Shown here piece after piece: positions 6,266 through 6,555 of a stretch of DNA of 6,555 nucleotides. The stretch comes from Syntrophomonadaceae bacterium (lineage in GTDB: Bacteria; Bacillota; Dethiobacteria; PWVN01), in assembly GCA_007136165.1 (NCBI GenBank), contig SLHK01000018.1:1-6555 (forward strand), in the 5' to 3' direction. Positions within the stretch are counted from its first letter, which is position 1; each line of letters begins with the position of its first letter. The position numbers and the translations under genes were made by a program. Under the pieces are notes generated by a model. That model did not search any database. It was given only the letters and a program-made list of their open reading frames with translations, and was not told where the DNA came from.

Positions 6266-6324
6266 AAGTAAATAACTCAAGCCTGACCCCGGCGGGAGGC
6301 GCAAGACTAACCCCGGCGGGAGGC
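6266..6324. repeat. Imperfect direct repeat pair (24-bp period) with GGGGTCAGGC core
   Basis: The 23-bp unit at 6278-6300 recurs at 6302-6324 with two changes (caagcctgacccc becomes caagactaacccc), and both end in ggcgggaggc. The first copy is preceded by aagtaaataact (6266-6277), which ties it to the unit at 6356-6380. The DNA is non-coding, between the acyl-CoA dehydrogenase and hydratase genes. Confidence 0.7.
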
Positions 6325-6353
6325 GGGGCGCCCGGCCCCCTTGGTCCTCCCGC
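6292..6353. repeat. GC-rich inverted repeat (hairpin-forming)
   Basis: The octamer gcgggagg occurs at 6292-6299 and again at 6316-6323, and its exact reverse complement cctcccgc lies at 6346-6353. Either left copy could pair with the right arm. Between the inner pair lies ggggcgcccggcccc, itself able to fold. No T-tract follows in either direction, so it is not a clear terminator. Confidence 0.5.
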
Positions 6354-6355
6354 TG

Positions 6356-6400
6356 AAGTAAATATCTCAAGCCTGACCCGAGTATCTCAAGCCTGACCCC
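6356..6400. repeat. Tandem repeat units (20-bp period) with GGGGTCAGGC core
   Basis: The units aatatctcaagcctgacccg (6361-6380) and agtatctcaagcctgacccc (6381-6400) match at 18 of 20 positions. The stretch 6356-6380 matches 6266-6290 at 23 of 25 positions. The last unit ends five bases before the acyl-CoA dehydrogenase stop codon. On the coding strand each unit reads GGGTCAGGCTTGAGATA or a close variant. Confidence 0.7.
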
Positions 6401-6405
6401 GGCCC

Positions 6406-6555
6406 TTAAACGAAGGCGGAGACACCCAGCTCGAAGTTCCCGATGATGAGCTGCTGGATCTGGGAAGTGCCTTCATAGAGGGTGTTGATGCGGGCATCCC
6501 GATAGAGCCTTTCCACGGGATACTCGCCGGAGAAGCCGTAACCGCCGAAGACCTG
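6406..6555 (-). CDS. Acyl-CoA dehydrogenase, C-terminal end (partial)
   Basis: The last 49 codons and the TAA stop of an acyl-CoA dehydrogenase are visible; the gene continues past the right edge in frame. The translation contains QVFGGYGFSGEYPVERLYRD and then ARINTLYEGTSQIQQ, the highly conserved C-terminal FAD/substrate-binding region of the family, including the usual EGTSQIQ. The enzyme oxidises an acyl-CoA to the 2-enoyl-CoA, passing electrons to an electron-transferring flavoprotein; its product would be the substrate of the hydratase encoded next. The last residues (FELGVSAFV) are less conserved. The chain-length specificity lies in parts of the gene outside the window, so short-chain, branched-chain and other types are all possible. 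Confidence 0.93.
   Translation of the reverse strand, partial: QVFGGYGFSGEYPVERLYRDARINTLYEGTSQIQQLIIGNFELGVSAFV

Noticed and set aside
6266..6400. CRISPR array
   Set aside because: The repeats are short, unequal and directly adjacent, with no uniform unique spacers and no cas genes in the window.

Overview
The window is a tightly packed, one-directional block of anaerobic catabolic genes, all on the minus strand, so gene order runs from high to low coordinates. Estimated by eye, base composition is moderately GC-rich. Shine-Dalgarno (SD) sites are very strong (AGGAGG-type), GTG and TTG starts are used freely, and the electron carrier is ferredoxin. Together these suggest an anaerobic, moderately high-GC Firmicute of the Moorella/Desulfotomaculum/Pelotomaculum kind. 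That placement is an inference from style, not from a database match.

Layout in transcription order: (1) the last 49 codons of an acyl-CoA dehydrogenase (6406-6555); (2) a 223-bp spacer filled with repeats that share the core GGGGTCAGGC; (3) an enoyl-CoA hydratase/crotonase (5403-6182); (4) a four-gene 2-oxoacid:ferredoxin oxidoreductase, made of a 2x[4Fe-4S] ferredoxin subunit (5150-5377), alpha (4030-5163), beta (3203-4030) and gamma (2642-3202), with genes overlapping or abutting; (5) a 170-bp spacer with two perfect inverted repeats carrying the same core; (6) a beta-keto acid cleavage enzyme of the BKACE/DUF849 family (1614-2471); (7) a class III PLP aminotransferase (253-1599); (8) an AT-rich spacer of about 210 bp; (9) the first 12 codons of a gene whose product starts like an exported protein (1-38).

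A reasonable reading is an amino-acid or beta-amino-acid degradation module. The aminotransferase would remove the amino group. The ferredoxin-linked oxidoreductase would turn a 2-oxoacid into an acyl-CoA. The acyl-CoA dehydrogenase and hydratase would carry the acyl-CoA through beta-oxidation. The BKACE would cleave a beta-keto acid with acetyl-CoA, giving acetoacetate and a new acyl-CoA. The enzyme families are clear; the actual substrate cannot be read from the sequence.

The least ordinary DNA lies between genes. A decamer, GGGGTCAGGC on the coding strand, occurs exactly four times with two further variants, always intergenic and always in the same orientation. Two copies sit inside perfect palindromes with different arm sequences. 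The gamma-subunit stop codon lies inside one of those palindromes.
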